This document shows, one piece after another, positions 14,850 through 25,000 of a DNA stretch of 29,518 bases. The DNA is from Cytophagales bacterium. GTDB lineage: Bacteria; Bacteroidota; Bacteroidia; Cytophagales; Cyclobacteriaceae. The stretch covers positions 1 to 29,518 of the forward strand of contig DAHVFH010000180.1 of assembly GCA_027317105.1 (NCBI GenBank). Direction: 5' to 3'. How positions within the stretch are numbered: position 1 is the first letter of the stretch; every line of letters starts with the position of its first letter. The position numbers were made by a program, and so were the translations under genes. The notes beneath the pieces are model-generated. The model worked only from the letters and a program-made list of their open reading frames with translations, did no database searches and was not told the DNA's origin.

Positions 14850-16109
14850 ATGAAATTTATTACCATTCTCTTCTTAGTTCTTTCGAGCTCTTACGTCAGG
14901 GCTCAATGGCAGCCAAACGGCGGAAATATATATTATAGCGGAGGAAATGTAGGGATAGGAACGTCTTCTCCAAATTATAAATTGACGCTATCAACGTCCA
15001 ACAATTTGGATGGAATACAGCTTCATCATAGTAATGGTGATTGGTTAAGTATTTTTTCTCCTTCTATGGTTGGGGCTGGCTACAATGGAATCACACAATC
15101 AGGAGACGCGGGAATTATTTTTGGTACAGATGGTGGGGTTAACACCGTGACTAATGGATTTGTTATTGCTCCTCATCGAGGAGGCGATCCTTCCGGATTT
15201 CGAATTGATAATAATGGCAACGTAGGAATTGGTACAAATACACCATTGAGCGGACTGAATGTTTTTAAATCAGGTGATATTAATGGTGGATCAATACGTT
15301 TCGGTTTCAGTGGCACAAATGACGGCTTTTTAAGTTTGGGGTTTAATGCTTTGACCGGCAGGGATGCAATGAAATTTTCATACTTCCCTCATAATTCGAC
15401 ATCCGGACAAACAGACTTGATGACTCTTGATGTCAATGGCAATGTTGGCATAGGAACCTCTTCACCAGATGCCCAACTTGCGGTTAATGGCAACATTTCT
15501 TTAACCTCTTTCGGGTCACTCTCCTCTAACAGAAATCCAAATAACAACTATACAAACTTGTTTCTGGGTGGTGGAATTGCTGATCAAGCCAATGGAAGCT
15601 ATAAAGTCATCACTGATGGAGGATCCAATTATTTCGCTGCAATAAAAATGGATTATTCAGGAGGAAACGTAGGGGCAATTAAGTTTTACTCTGGACAAAG
15701 CACAGGTGGCTCAAGTTATACCATCAGCAATGCAAATCTTGAGAACTATGCAAGGATGACAATAGTGAACGGTAACGTAGGCATCGGCACCACATCTCCA
15801 GACAAGCCACTAACCGTCAACGGAACTGTTCACGCTAAAGAGGTATTAGTTGATACCAATATTCAAGGTCCAGATTATGTCTTTGAAAAAGACTACCAGC
15901 TCACTTCACTTGATTCCATCAAAAACTACATCGATCAAAACAAACACCTGCCGGAAGTGCCTTCTGCCGCAGCCATGGAAAAGAATGGAGTGCAATTAGG
16001 TGAGATGAACATGCTGCTGCTAAAAAAGATTGAGGAACTGACGCTTTATGTGATTGAACTTAAGAGGGAGGTAAGTGAACTTAAAGGAAATCAAAACACC
16101 AAACAGTAA
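14850..16109 (+). CDS. Secreted tail-fibre-like protein, paralogue 3 of 5
   Basis: A 419-residue exported protein with signal peptide 'MKFITILFLVLSSSYVRAQ'. It has the most repeat units of the set, four 'GIGT' motifs ('VGIGTSSP', 'VGIGTNTP', 'VGIGTSSP', 'VGIGTTSP'). A central block, 'GSIRFGFSGTNDGFLSLGFN' continuing to 'LTGRDAMKFSY', is nearly the same as in paralogue 1 but missing from 2, 4 and 5, which points to module exchange. The C-terminal module has the variant 'HAKEVLVDTNIQGPDYVFEK' instead of 'HAQEVKVDLNG', then the common 'HLPEVPSAAAMEKNGVQLGE'. The tail is a coiled coil. Confidence 0.8.
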   Translation: MKFITILFLVLSSSYVRAQWQPNGGNIYYSGGNVGIGTSSPNYKLTLSTSNNLDGIQLHHSNGDWLSIFSPSMVGAGYNGITQSGDAGIIFGTDGGVNTVTNGFVIAPHRGGDPSGFRIDNNGNVGIGTNTPLSGLNVFKSGDINGGSIRFGFSGTNDGFLSLGFNALTGRDAMKFSYFPHNSTSGQTDLMTLDVNGNVGIGTSSPDAQLAVNGNISLTSFGSLSSNRNPNNNYTNLFLGGGIADQANGSYKVITDGGSNYFAAIKMDYSGGNVGAIKFYSGQSTGGSSYTISNANLENYARMTIVNGNVGIGTTSPDKPLTVNGTVHAKEVLVDTNIQGPDYVFEKDYQLTSLDSIKNYIDQNKHLPEVPSAAAMEKNGVQLGEMNMLLLKKIEELTLYVIELKREVSELKGNQNTKQ

Positions 16110-16113
16110 TTTC

Positions 16114-17238
16114 ATGAAAAATGTATTAACGAGTACTTTGATTTTTGTTGCTTTTCTATCGGTGGGTCAAACGAACACTTTTCCAATATTTTCCAGTGGA
16201 GGTTATACAGGAGGTTCTGGAGATTTTACTAATATATCATCTGCTCAGTTAAAGTTGCAATCGACTAATGGATACATAAGAGTTCCTCATTTGAGTTATA
16301 ACTCTGCGATATCGGTTGTTTATAATTATGAAAACGGGAAGCTTGTTTACTGGGGAGAGCCTTCTGACGCTGGTCAGTATTTATTCCGTGGGCGGGATTT
16401 TGTTGTGGAGGAAGGAAAGATGGGTATTGGCACAACATCGCCTTCATACAAAGCCGTGATTTCCAATAATGGAGCTGCAGGTTTGGAAATAGACCCAACC
16501 GGAGTGCAATTTCAGCAAGGTGTAGGAATTCAAGCTTATAACCGTACGACTGGTACGTTTTTACCGCTACAGGTTTATGGCTCCGAGTTGGTTCTGGGCG
16601 GAGGAAATGTGGGAATTAATACAACTTCGCCTACTGCAAAGCTGGAAGTAAATCAGTCTGGAGGCGGATCAGGTCAAAATGTAGCATTGAAAACTTGGGC
16701 TGGCAACACGGACAATTATTGGGGTAATACTCAAATACAATTTTCTTATGGAGGCGGTTCCGGTGGCTACACACATGCTATTAAGTCGCGTCATAACTCA
16801 GGTGGTATTTTAGGGAATGCAATTGATTTTTACCTATGGCAACCTGGAGATCCTGTCAATGGAGAAGGATCTCTTTCAACATTAACGCTCAATGGAGGTA
16901 ATGTTGGTATAGGCACCGCTTCCCCCGATGCCAAGCTCTCTGTCAAAGGCCAAATCCATGCGCAAGAAGTAAAAGTAGATTTGAACGGATCGGTAGCACC
17001 AGACTATGTTTTTAATAAAGACTACCAGCTCACTTCCCTGGATTCCATCAAAAACTATATCGATCAAAACAAACACCTGCCTGAAGTACCTTCTGCCAAA
17101 GAAATGGAAAAGAACGGTGTGCAGTTAGGTGAGATGAATATGCTGCTTTTAAAAAAGATTGAGGAGTTGACTCTTTATGTGATTGATCAACAAAAGCAAA
17201 TTGAACAATTAAGACAAACTATTAATTCTAAGAAATGA
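16114..17238 (+). CDS. Secreted tail-fibre-like protein, paralogue 4 of 5
   Basis: The start is placed at 16114 rather than the upstream in-frame ATG at 16075. This puts the signal peptide ('MKNVLTSTLIFVAFLSVGQ') at the N-terminus and leaves a 4-bp gap after the previous stop, like the other junctions. The ~374-residue product has three repeat units ('MGIGTTSP', 'VGINTTSP', 'VGIGTASP') and the common C-terminal module with 'PSAKEMEKNGVQLGEMN' and a short coiled coil. Its last ~260 bp are almost the same as those of paralogue 1 at the DNA level. The stop overlaps the next ATG. Confidence 0.8.
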   Translation: MKNVLTSTLIFVAFLSVGQTNTFPIFSSGGYTGGSGDFTNISSAQLKLQSTNGYIRVPHLSYNSAISVVYNYENGKLVYWGEPSDAGQYLFRGRDFVVEEGKMGIGTTSPSYKAVISNNGAAGLEIDPTGVQFQQGVGIQAYNRTTGTFLPLQVYGSELVLGGGNVGINTTSPTAKLEVNQSGGGSGQNVALKTWAGNTDNYWGNTQIQFSYGGGSGGYTHAIKSRHNSGGILGNAIDFYLWQPGDPVNGEGSLSTLTLNGGNVGIGTASPDAKLSVKGQIHAQEVKVDLNGSVAPDYVFNKDYQLTSLDSIKNYIDQNKHLPEVPSAKEMEKNGVQLGEMNMLLLKKIEELTLYVIDQQKQIEQLRQTINSKK

Positions 17239-18116
17239 AAGGGATAATATTTGCCTTTGCAAATTTTTGTTTTGTAAGTTTTCTGTTTGGGCAAACTTAT
17301 ACGGGGCAGTTTTATGCCCCCAACACGACAGGGATGTATACCGATCCCTGGTTTAATTTAAGACCACAAAGCGGCTTTACGTCTACAAATAATTGGAATA
17401 TCTACCATCAGGATAACAGTTCATTATTTCAGGTTTGGAATGCTTCAACCCAGCCCTACATTCAAATTGGCGCAGGCAGAACAACAAATTTATATGTTAA
17501 TGGCAACGTAGGAGTAGGTACGACCACTCCCCGGGGACAGTTCGATGTCGCTGGCCCTGGCGACGTATATCTAGTAAACGACCCATTTAATGGGACCACA
17601 CAGAGCGGTTTTTTGCCAGGTCATATTTACTTCGCTCCATATGCTGGAACCAATTGGAGTTACATTCAAGCGAGAAGACCCGATAACTCAGGCTCAACAA
17701 ATTTCCGATTTAGAACTTACAATTCAGGTTCCCTAACCGAAGCGATGTCAATTCTAAGTAATGGATACGTTGGTATTGGCACTTCCGCCCCGGATGCTAT
17801 GCTTGCTGTTAGCGGCCAGGTACATGCCCAAGAAGTAAAAGTATCGGTCACCGTTCCTGGCCCCGACTATGTTTTCAAAAAAGACTACCCACTCGCCTCG
17901 CTCGATTCCATCAAAAACTACATCGATCAAAACAAACACCTGCCTGAAGTACCTACTGCCAAAGAGATGGAGAAGAACGGTGTGCAATTAGGTGAGATGA
18001 ATTTGTTGCTTTTAAAAAAGATTGAGGAGCTGACGCTGTATGTAATTGAGCAAGACAAAAAATTAAATGTCCAAGATCAACGTCTGAAAAATTTGGAAAT
18101 AAAAATGAAGGAGTAA
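17235..18116 (+). CDS. Secreted tail-fibre-like protein, paralogue 5 of 5
   Basis: The shortest of the set, 293 residues, with signal peptide 'MKGIIFAFANFCFVSFLFGQ'. Two repeat units are seen ('VGVGTTTP', 'VGIGTSAP'). The C-terminal module is the most diverged ('VHAQEVKVSVTVPGPDYVFK', 'KDYPLASLDSIKNYIDQ', 'VPTAKEMEKNGVQLGEMN') and ends in a coiled coil ('EQDKKLNVQDQRLKNLEIK'). It overlaps paralogue 4 by ATGA and is followed after 50 bp by the SpvB/YD-like gene, which suggests a single transcription unit. Confidence 0.8.
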   Translation: MKGIIFAFANFCFVSFLFGQTYTGQFYAPNTTGMYTDPWFNLRPQSGFTSTNNWNIYHQDNSSLFQVWNASTQPYIQIGAGRTTNLYVNGNVGVGTTTPRGQFDVAGPGDVYLVNDPFNGTTQSGFLPGHIYFAPYAGTNWSYIQARRPDNSGSTNFRFRTYNSGSLTEAMSILSNGYVGIGTSAPDAMLAVSGQVHAQEVKVSVTVPGPDYVFKKDYPLASLDSIKNYIDQNKHLPEVPTAKEMEKNGVQLGEMNLLLLKKIEELTLYVIEQDKKLNVQDQRLKNLEIKMKE

Positions 18117-18166
18117 TTCCCAAATAATAAAAACCTTAAATATTGTCAACCATTAAAGTTTCACCT

Positions 18167-21100
18167 ATGCGTTACCAACTATGGATTCTTTTTGTTCTTT
18201 TCTCTTATTGCTCGCTAAAGGAGGCAACAGCACAAAGCATCACGGCCGATCCCCTTACGGGAAAGCCTAGCGTGAACCTACCGATCTGGACCGTCAACTC
18301 CGGTGATCTTTCCGCCAGCATATCGTTGAGCTACTATGGAGGCCCTAAGGTAAACGACCTCGAAAGTTCAGCAGGGATGGGCTGGTCGCTGGTGGCTGGC
18401 GGGGGTGTTTACCGGGAAATAAAAAGCTTGCCCGATGATTTTATCGGGGCGGTGCCTAGCAGCCTATACAAAGGTTGGTTACACGGAAGCATTGCCCGTA
18501 ATGTAAATTCATTTGTACCTGCCGCAACCAATTATTCGATCTGCTCGGCCGGGGAAGTGGCCGACTGGAATGCGATGAGCAATTTTACTTACTCCGATAC
18601 ACAACCAGATGTTTTTTCATTTCAGGCACCTGGCTTAAGTGGCCAATTTATTTTTGATCAAAATAAAGTCGTGCGAACGATTCCCTACCAGGATATCAAT
18701 GTCCAGGTTAGCCGCAGGAATATTGACAGCCTCATCAGCCAGATCGTGATTACTAATAATAAAGGCTTCAAGTATACTTTCATTGGCGGTGACATGACCA
18801 CCCGCACCACGACTGGAAATACGCCAAATCTTTTTACCCGCCTCTATAGTCTTTACCAGCAACCAATAATCTACTACAGCTCTTGGTACCTTACCAATAT
18901 TACGTCACCAAACGGAGCCTCTATTACTTTTACCTATGGTGATGCCTTCACTGCCGTCAATGGAGATCCCAAGCAAGCGGTAAACGCTACCACCTCCAAA
19001 GTGGACACGCTCTACACCGATAATTTTAGTACGGTCTCTCAATTATTACAAACCATATCAGGGGGAAATGAAAAGGCTACTTTCATCTGGACAGGCAATC
19101 TCCTGAGTTCGGTTAGTATAACCGACAATACATACCAGTCTATGGCCAAGAATTTTAATTTGCAATACCATTATGTGAAGGCATCAAAGAAGGTTCAGCA
19201 ATTGAGATCCGTAAAGAGGGCATTCCTTAGCGGTCTTACAGAAACCTTAAACTGCAGTGCTTTGCCAGGATATTCCTTCAATTATTATGGAGTAAATTTT
19301 TTAGTGGACTCAACCTCGCTCCCGTTTAACTCTGGTGTCAGGCAGGATCTTTTTGGGTATTATGATTCCACCGCTATTTCTGCGATTCCTGATATTTACG
19401 TTAAAAGTGGTGATGCTGGCCTAGATGGCGAGCGATACCGCATTGCTCCCGCTTCTGGTTATTCGCTGATGGGCACTGCCAACGGCGGACGCGTAGTTAA
19501 CGCAAGCAAGGTCTATTTTGGATCTTTAAAATCAGTAATACTTCCGAGCGGTGGCACAATCACCTATGCTTATGAGGCTGCTGATTATTATGATCCAACA
19601 ACGAATTCAAGTATCCTTGGTGGTGGTGCAAGGGTGAAAAGTATCCGAACCAGTGCAAACGACCCATCATCGGATATGACGACCACCTATAAGTACCGGA
19701 CTTCAGCTAATCTTTCAAGTGGGCAATGGACATACCGACCCATGTTTGTTGCTTTCAACTCATTGAATGTTGCAACGCGCATTCCCTACAACCTTGCACC
19801 GAATGAATCCATCCTTTATTCCCGGGTGGAAGCATCAACCACGGGAAAAGGCAAGACGGTATATGAATTTCAAAACACAGGGATGTACCCTGTCATTTCA
19901 GCCAACACCGATTTCAACGCGACCCTTACTCGGTTGGCTCGGCCGACCCAGAGCCCTTGCGAAAGTTTGGGAAGTGTTCGATCAGGATACTACACCTATC
20001 CCTATACACCCAACACGAATTACGATTTTGAGCGCGGGCTACCTGTGCGCATCAGTGACTATTCCCGTGCGGGAAAAGTGGTGCAACGGAAATTATACAC
20101 CTACCAACGCACTACCCTCCCGATAGCCCAGGTTTCTGGGATCAGTTATGATATCCTTGGGGATATCTACGAGTATGGAAAGTACACATTGTTATCCAAT
20201 GTCAACAAGATGACGGCCACAGAGACCTCCCGCGTTTATGATCAGACCGACACCACCCAATTTGTGGAGACAGCTTCCACTTATACCTATAACAGCAACC
20301 AGATGTTGGCTCAAACAGGCATGACCAACAGCGACAACTCTTCGCTGGTGAAAACCTATAAGTATGCAAAAGACTATGCCACCACGGGTACTGACCAACC
20401 CTCGCAAATGATCAACGCATTGGTAAGCAATAATCAACACGGAACACTGATCGAGTCAGTCTCTTACAGTGGCTCGGCAGTGACAGGCGCAACGCTAACC
20501 TTGTTCAACAACAACTTCGGTACAGCAGCCATCCGCCCTAGCCAGTTGCTGGTGCTAGGTGACCCTACCGGGTTCACGCCTTCAACGGTGAGTGGGGCAT
20601 CCTTTGTCAAGTCACCCAATTACTATACCAGCGCCTTTTTTGACGCATATGATCCGTACGGCCATCCGCTTGTCATTCGGGATCAAAGCCGGGCTGTTCG
20701 CTCATCGATAATGGGCTACTATGGCTCTGCGGCTGCGCTGAATATTTCAAATGCCCGCTACGACCAGGTTGCATTTTCAGATTTTGAACCGGTTTCAGAT
20801 GCTGCTCTTCAGAGTAGTGCAAGCATAATTAATACAGATTGCTGGTCAGGAAAGAATTGTACTGCTCTTACTAGCGGGGGCTATGTTTATCAGAACATCG
20901 TTGTACGTGGTCTTGGGAAAAATTATCGTTTCTCGTGCTGGGCAAAAGCCAGCGCAGCCACCACGCTGACACTTGGTATAAATGGTGGCACGGTCGCTAC
21001 TGTGGCCTATCCGAACAGCGGCTCTTCGCCAGGCTCATGGCAATACATAGAGGCGACTGTTGACATGAGCACAGTGGGGGTGGGCACCAATTTCAGTTTC

Positions 21101-21934
21101 AAGGCTACGGCCACTGGAAGCATCAGCCTTGACAATGTTGTTTTCTATCCTGCCTCAGCCTCCGTCACCACCCATGTATATGACCCGCTCAATGGGAAGA
21201 CAGCCGACTTGGACAGCCGGGGAGTGAGTGGCTTTCAGGAATACGATGTGCTGGGAAGGCCGCGCTACATCCGCAACATGGACAAGGACATCGTACAGAT
21301 TAAAGACTACCATTACCTTTCATCAAATGGAATACTGCCCGTGAGCAGTTTCGTTGGGACCTCAACACCTGACATGGGCGTGGCCACTACCTACACGGCA
21401 AACCCTACCTGCGAGGGAGGGGTGACTTATGCCTGGTACGTGGATGATATTGTCCAAACTTCAACATCAACAACGATGGCGTACACATTCAATAACAACA
21501 AAACCTACAGGGTGACTTTGGTGGCATCTGGATCGTTTGGCAGCAGTTCCACAGACCTAGTGGTGAACCCGGTTCCTGTGCTCAACGCATCCATTTCATT
21601 GTCCGCCGGGCCGGTTCCAATCGGGGCGCAGTACTGCGATGATCTACCCCATTGGACACTTACAATCAATTTAGGTGGATGTTATGACCTGTCAAAGACT
21701 ACATACGCTTGGTACTATAAAGTAGGAAGCAATCCTACCGCAAACCCACTAACAGTCGACCCTTCAACCATTACCTCTGTTGACTTTTCGGCAGTGAACA
21801 ACATAGACCCTACAACGGTGTATTGCAAGGTGACCACCACCTGCACTAACTCTACTACTGGAAATACACAAAGTCTAGTCACAATTGCCTCATTAGGTGG
21901 TTTTGTTTGCAGGATTCGACCGAACGGGCAATGA
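18167..21934 (+). CDS. Secreted SpvB/TcB-like YD-repeat protein with PKD-like C-terminus
   Basis: The start is placed at ATG 18167, so that the product (about 1255 residues) begins with its signal peptide 'MRYQLWILFVLFSYCSLKEA', cleaved near 'TAQ'; an in-frame TTG at 18143 is possible but less likely. The N-terminal part ('DPLTGKPSVNLPIWTVNSGD', 'SYYGGPKVNDLESSAGMGWS') is the SpvB/TcB-like opening of Bacteroidota RHS proteins. YD-like elements follow. A carbohydrate-binding-like jelly roll sits near 860-1000, then 'YDVLGRPRYIRNMDKDIVQI'. The C-terminus is PKD/Ig-like (from about 1064: 'YAWYVDDIVQTSTSTTMAYT'). It has no RHS core motif and no toxin-like tail. Placed directly before the RHS protein, it may form the other half of a TcB/TcC-like cocoon; this is inferred. 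Confidence 0.75.
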   Translation: MRYQLWILFVLFSYCSLKEATAQSITADPLTGKPSVNLPIWTVNSGDLSASISLSYYGGPKVNDLESSAGMGWSLVAGGGVYREIKSLPDDFIGAVPSSLYKGWLHGSIARNVNSFVPAATNYSICSAGEVADWNAMSNFTYSDTQPDVFSFQAPGLSGQFIFDQNKVVRTIPYQDINVQVSRRNIDSLISQIVITNNKGFKYTFIGGDMTTRTTTGNTPNLFTRLYSLYQQPIIYYSSWYLTNITSPNGASITFTYGDAFTAVNGDPKQAVNATTSKVDTLYTDNFSTVSQLLQTISGGNEKATFIWTGNLLSSVSITDNTYQSMAKNFNLQYHYVKASKKVQQLRSVKRAFLSGLTETLNCSALPGYSFNYYGVNFLVDSTSLPFNSGVRQDLFGYYDSTAISAIPDIYVKSGDAGLDGERYRIAPASGYSLMGTANGGRVVNASKVYFGSLKSVILPSGGTITYAYEAADYYDPTTNSSILGGGARVKSIRTSANDPSSDMTTTYKYRTSANLSSGQWTYRPMFVAFNSLNVATRIPYNLAPNESILYSRVEASTTGKGKTVYEFQNTGMYPVISANTDFNATLTRLARPTQSPCESLGSVRSGYYTYPYTPNTNYDFERGLPVRISDYSRAGKVVQRKLYTYQRTTLPIAQVSGISYDILGDIYEYGKYTLLSNVNKMTATETSRVYDQTDTTQFVETASTYTYNSNQMLAQTGMTNSDNSSLVKTYKYAKDYATTGTDQPSQMINALVSNNQHGTLIESVSYSGSAVTGATLTLFNNNFGTAAIRPSQLLVLGDPTGFTPSTVSGASFVKSPNYYTSAFFDAYDPYGHPLVIRDQSRAVRSSIMGYYGSAAALNISNARYDQVAFSDFEPVSDAALQSSASIINTDCWSGKNCTALTSGGYVYQNIVVRGLGKNYRFSCWAKASAATTLTLGINGGTVATVAYPNSGSSPGSWQYIEATVDMSTVGVGTNFSFKATATGSISLDNVVFYPASASVTTHVYDPLNGKTADLDSRGVSGFQEYDVLGRPRYIRNMDKDIVQIKDYHYLSSNGILPVSSFVGTSTPDMGVATTYTANPTCEGGVTYAWYVDDIVQTSTSTTMAYTFNNNKTYRVTLVASGSFGSSSTDLVVNPVPVLNASISLSAGPVPIGAQYCDDLPHWTLTINLGGCYDLSKTTYAWYYKVGSNPTANPLTVDPSTITSVDFSAVNNIDPTTVYCKVTTTCTNSTTGNTQSLVTIASLGGFVCRIRPNGQ

Positions 21935-22001
21935 CAAGGCATTAAATATTTAGTTCAGAAAGAAATATTATTATGAAACTTCAATACAAGATTTTCCACT
22001 T

Positions 22002-25000
22002 ATGAAATCAACTTTATTGAAATCAACGCTCGGCATTTTAATGGCCATCTTTGTCACTGATGTTTCAGCACAAATCAGCGGGCCAACAGTAGTTTGCCCA
22101 GGGGTGAACTATACCTACAGTATAGGGGATGTGCCCCAACATGCCAGCTGGGCTGTTACCAACGGAACCATCGTGAGTAGGAGCGGAACGATTTGGACTT
22201 CCCAATCGATCGTTGTCAGTTTTACTGCAAGTGGTTCGGTCACGATTAATATATATAATCAAAACGAGAATGGGGGCACACCTCCTTGGATTTTTGCGCA
22301 AGCGTATACCACCAATGTATCGATGCCCAGCGCCGGCTACATTGCAGGAGGTGGAAGTGTATGTCCATCTTCTACATTCACGCTTCAGAGTTATGGAACA
22401 GGAGACAGCTTTTATTGGCAATCAAGTCCTTCAGGACAAAATAATTGGAGTACGTTTACCACCACGGGGCAGCTTGCACTAGTAAGCACTTCGATAACTC
22501 AAAATAAAGATTTCAGGCTCGTTTCTGCCAGCTGTCCTTCCCTGGTGTCTTCTGTAAATACGGTGACAGTTTTCACAGGGATCACCTCTCCTGGAAGTAT
22601 TTCGGGAACTTCCACTATCTGTTATGGATACTCGCCAGCTACCATCCAAGAGGTGACTCCCGCAAGTTCCAGCGGTGGGAGTTCTTACCAATGGCAGAGC
22701 CGCGTCAATTCAGGTGGTTGGGTTAATATTGGCGGTGCAACTTCTTATAATTATAGTCCCGGGGCGTTGTACCAAACTACCGATTTCCAGCGCGTGGCGT
22801 TATGGCAGTGCAATTCGGGGCAAACCATGACCTCCAATATCATCACTGTCTCCGTCAATCCTACCTCACAGGGCGGCAATCTCTCTTCATCCAATGGGAC
22901 TACCTTTTGTAACAGTAATACCATAAGTCTGAATTTATCTGGGTATACAGGGAACGTCATCGGCTGGTACTACCAATACAATGACGGTGGAGGCTGGAGC
23001 GGATGGAACCAGTTCAGCACGGCCAATTCTTCCACCAATTCAATTTCGTTGGGCAACAATGGTTCTGCCAATCGTAGCTATCAGTTTTATGCGCAGGTAC
23101 AGAGCGGGGTGTGTGTTGCCGCCAATTCAACAACCCTTGGGGCAACCGTATATCGGACCACTGCCGCAGGGACTTTGGGTGTCAACCAATCTTCAATGTG
23201 CAGTTCGGGGAGTGTCTCGTTGACGGTGAGCGGTAATTATGGAACCATTACCCGCTACATGGTAAGCACGCAGGACAATGGAGGTGCCTGGAGCGGATGG
23301 AGTTACACAACCAGCGCTCCCTCACTGTCTACTTCTGCGGGCATTAACCGGAATTACGCATTCCAGGCGTTCGTTCAAAATGGAAACTGCGCTGAAGTAA
23401 GCACGAACACGGTTTACACCATGGTGTATGCCCAATCAACAGGCGGCAGTCTTTCGTCCACCAATGGCATATCCTTTTGTGGCAGCGGAACAATAAATTT
23501 AAATCTCTCCGGATATACAGGCTCTCCAATTATCTGGTATTACCAGTACAATGATGGTGGCGGATGGAGCACCTGGACTTCATTTGGTACGCCCAGTTCC
23601 ACCTCCAATTCTCTGGCACTTAGCTCCAACGGTTCCACCAACCGCAGCTACCAGTTTTATGCCCAAGTCCAAAATGGAAGCTGCGGCGCTGCCAATTCTA
23701 CCACAGTGCAGGCAACTGTTTATCCAAATTCACCAGGTACAATTAACCCCGCTTTGGTGGAGTCCTTTTCTGCTGTCAGTTCGAATTTTACAGTTTCGGG
23801 ATTCACATCAATAGCAACTTTGTTGTGGCAACAGTCAACCGATGGTATCAACTGGACAAGTGCTCCGGGGACAAACAATTCCTCGACCTATAACTTTGGA
23901 GCTTCCTCCACTACTACGAATTTCAGGGTTCAGGTTTCCAACGGATCCTGCGTAAGCTATTCACCAGTACTGCCAGTGATCATCTCGCAAGTGCCGGTGA
24001 TCTCCAGCCCGTCGAACCCAGCTTATCTAGCCATTGGTAATTCGGTGACCCTCAATGCCAGTACTAACAACGGCCCCGTCTACTATTCTTACCAATGGGT
24101 GAAGGCAGGCACCGACATACCTGGGGCAAATGGACCGAGCTATGTGGCAACCGCTCCTGCTGCCTATACGGTGCGGGTTAAATCTTCTTCCACCTCACCC
24201 TCCTCCACTTCATCCGGCTTCAACGTTTATGGCGTAGGGCTCCAGCCTGATAATTCAGTGAACGCATTGGTAACCACAGTGATCCGTCAACCCGGTGTTA
24301 ATGAAAATACCAATTTATATACACTGCCAAATACAGGCTTCAAACAGTCCGTTCAATATCTTGATGTGCTGTCGCGGCCTTTACAAACGGTGGCTATCGG
24401 GCAAAGCCCACTCCAAAAAGACATTGTTCAACCATACGCCTACGATTCACTCGTGCCCACATCTTACCTGCCTTACGTGGCGAACACAAAGGATGGCTCA
24501 CGAAGACTTACCGCCCTCAACAACGGCGGTTATACAGGAAGCGACCAATATTCGTTTTATCAGCACACGGATACCAAAACGCCAACCAGTATCGCGCCCT
24601 ATGCCAAAACAGTGTATGACAACAGTCCTCTTTCGCGAGTGATCGAGCAAGGTGCACCAGGCACGGATTGGCAGATCGGCACGGGTGGTTCGCTCGGTGC
24701 GCACACAGTAAAGCCTTTTTTCCATACCAACAACAGCACTTTCAAGGTTCGCGCCTGGACGACCGCAGGCCCTACAGGATATTACGCTGCCAATGTACTT
24801 GGCATGAACCGCCTCACCGATGAGAACGGTAATCCGGTGATGAAATATACCGACAAAGTTGGCCGCACTATTTTGAAAAGGGTGAAGACCAACTCCATGC
24901 CCGACACCACCACTTGGTTGGAGACATACTATGTCTATGACACGCGTGGCAACCTGGCCATGCAAGTACCGCCTAAAGTCTCGGCCTTGCTCAATGGTGG

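Larger units (their letters stand above)
13429..18050 (+). repeat. Five directly repeated 3' modules (about 250 bp each)
   Basis: The 3' parts of the five fibre-like genes begin near 13429, 14511, 15801, 16927 and 17793. They are highly similar DNA direct repeats, with long identical tracts between paralogues 1 and 4, and shared 'AAAM' versus 'KEME' variants that group 1 with 3 and 2 with 4 and 5. Such repeats allow gene conversion or deletion between copies. Confidence 0.75.
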
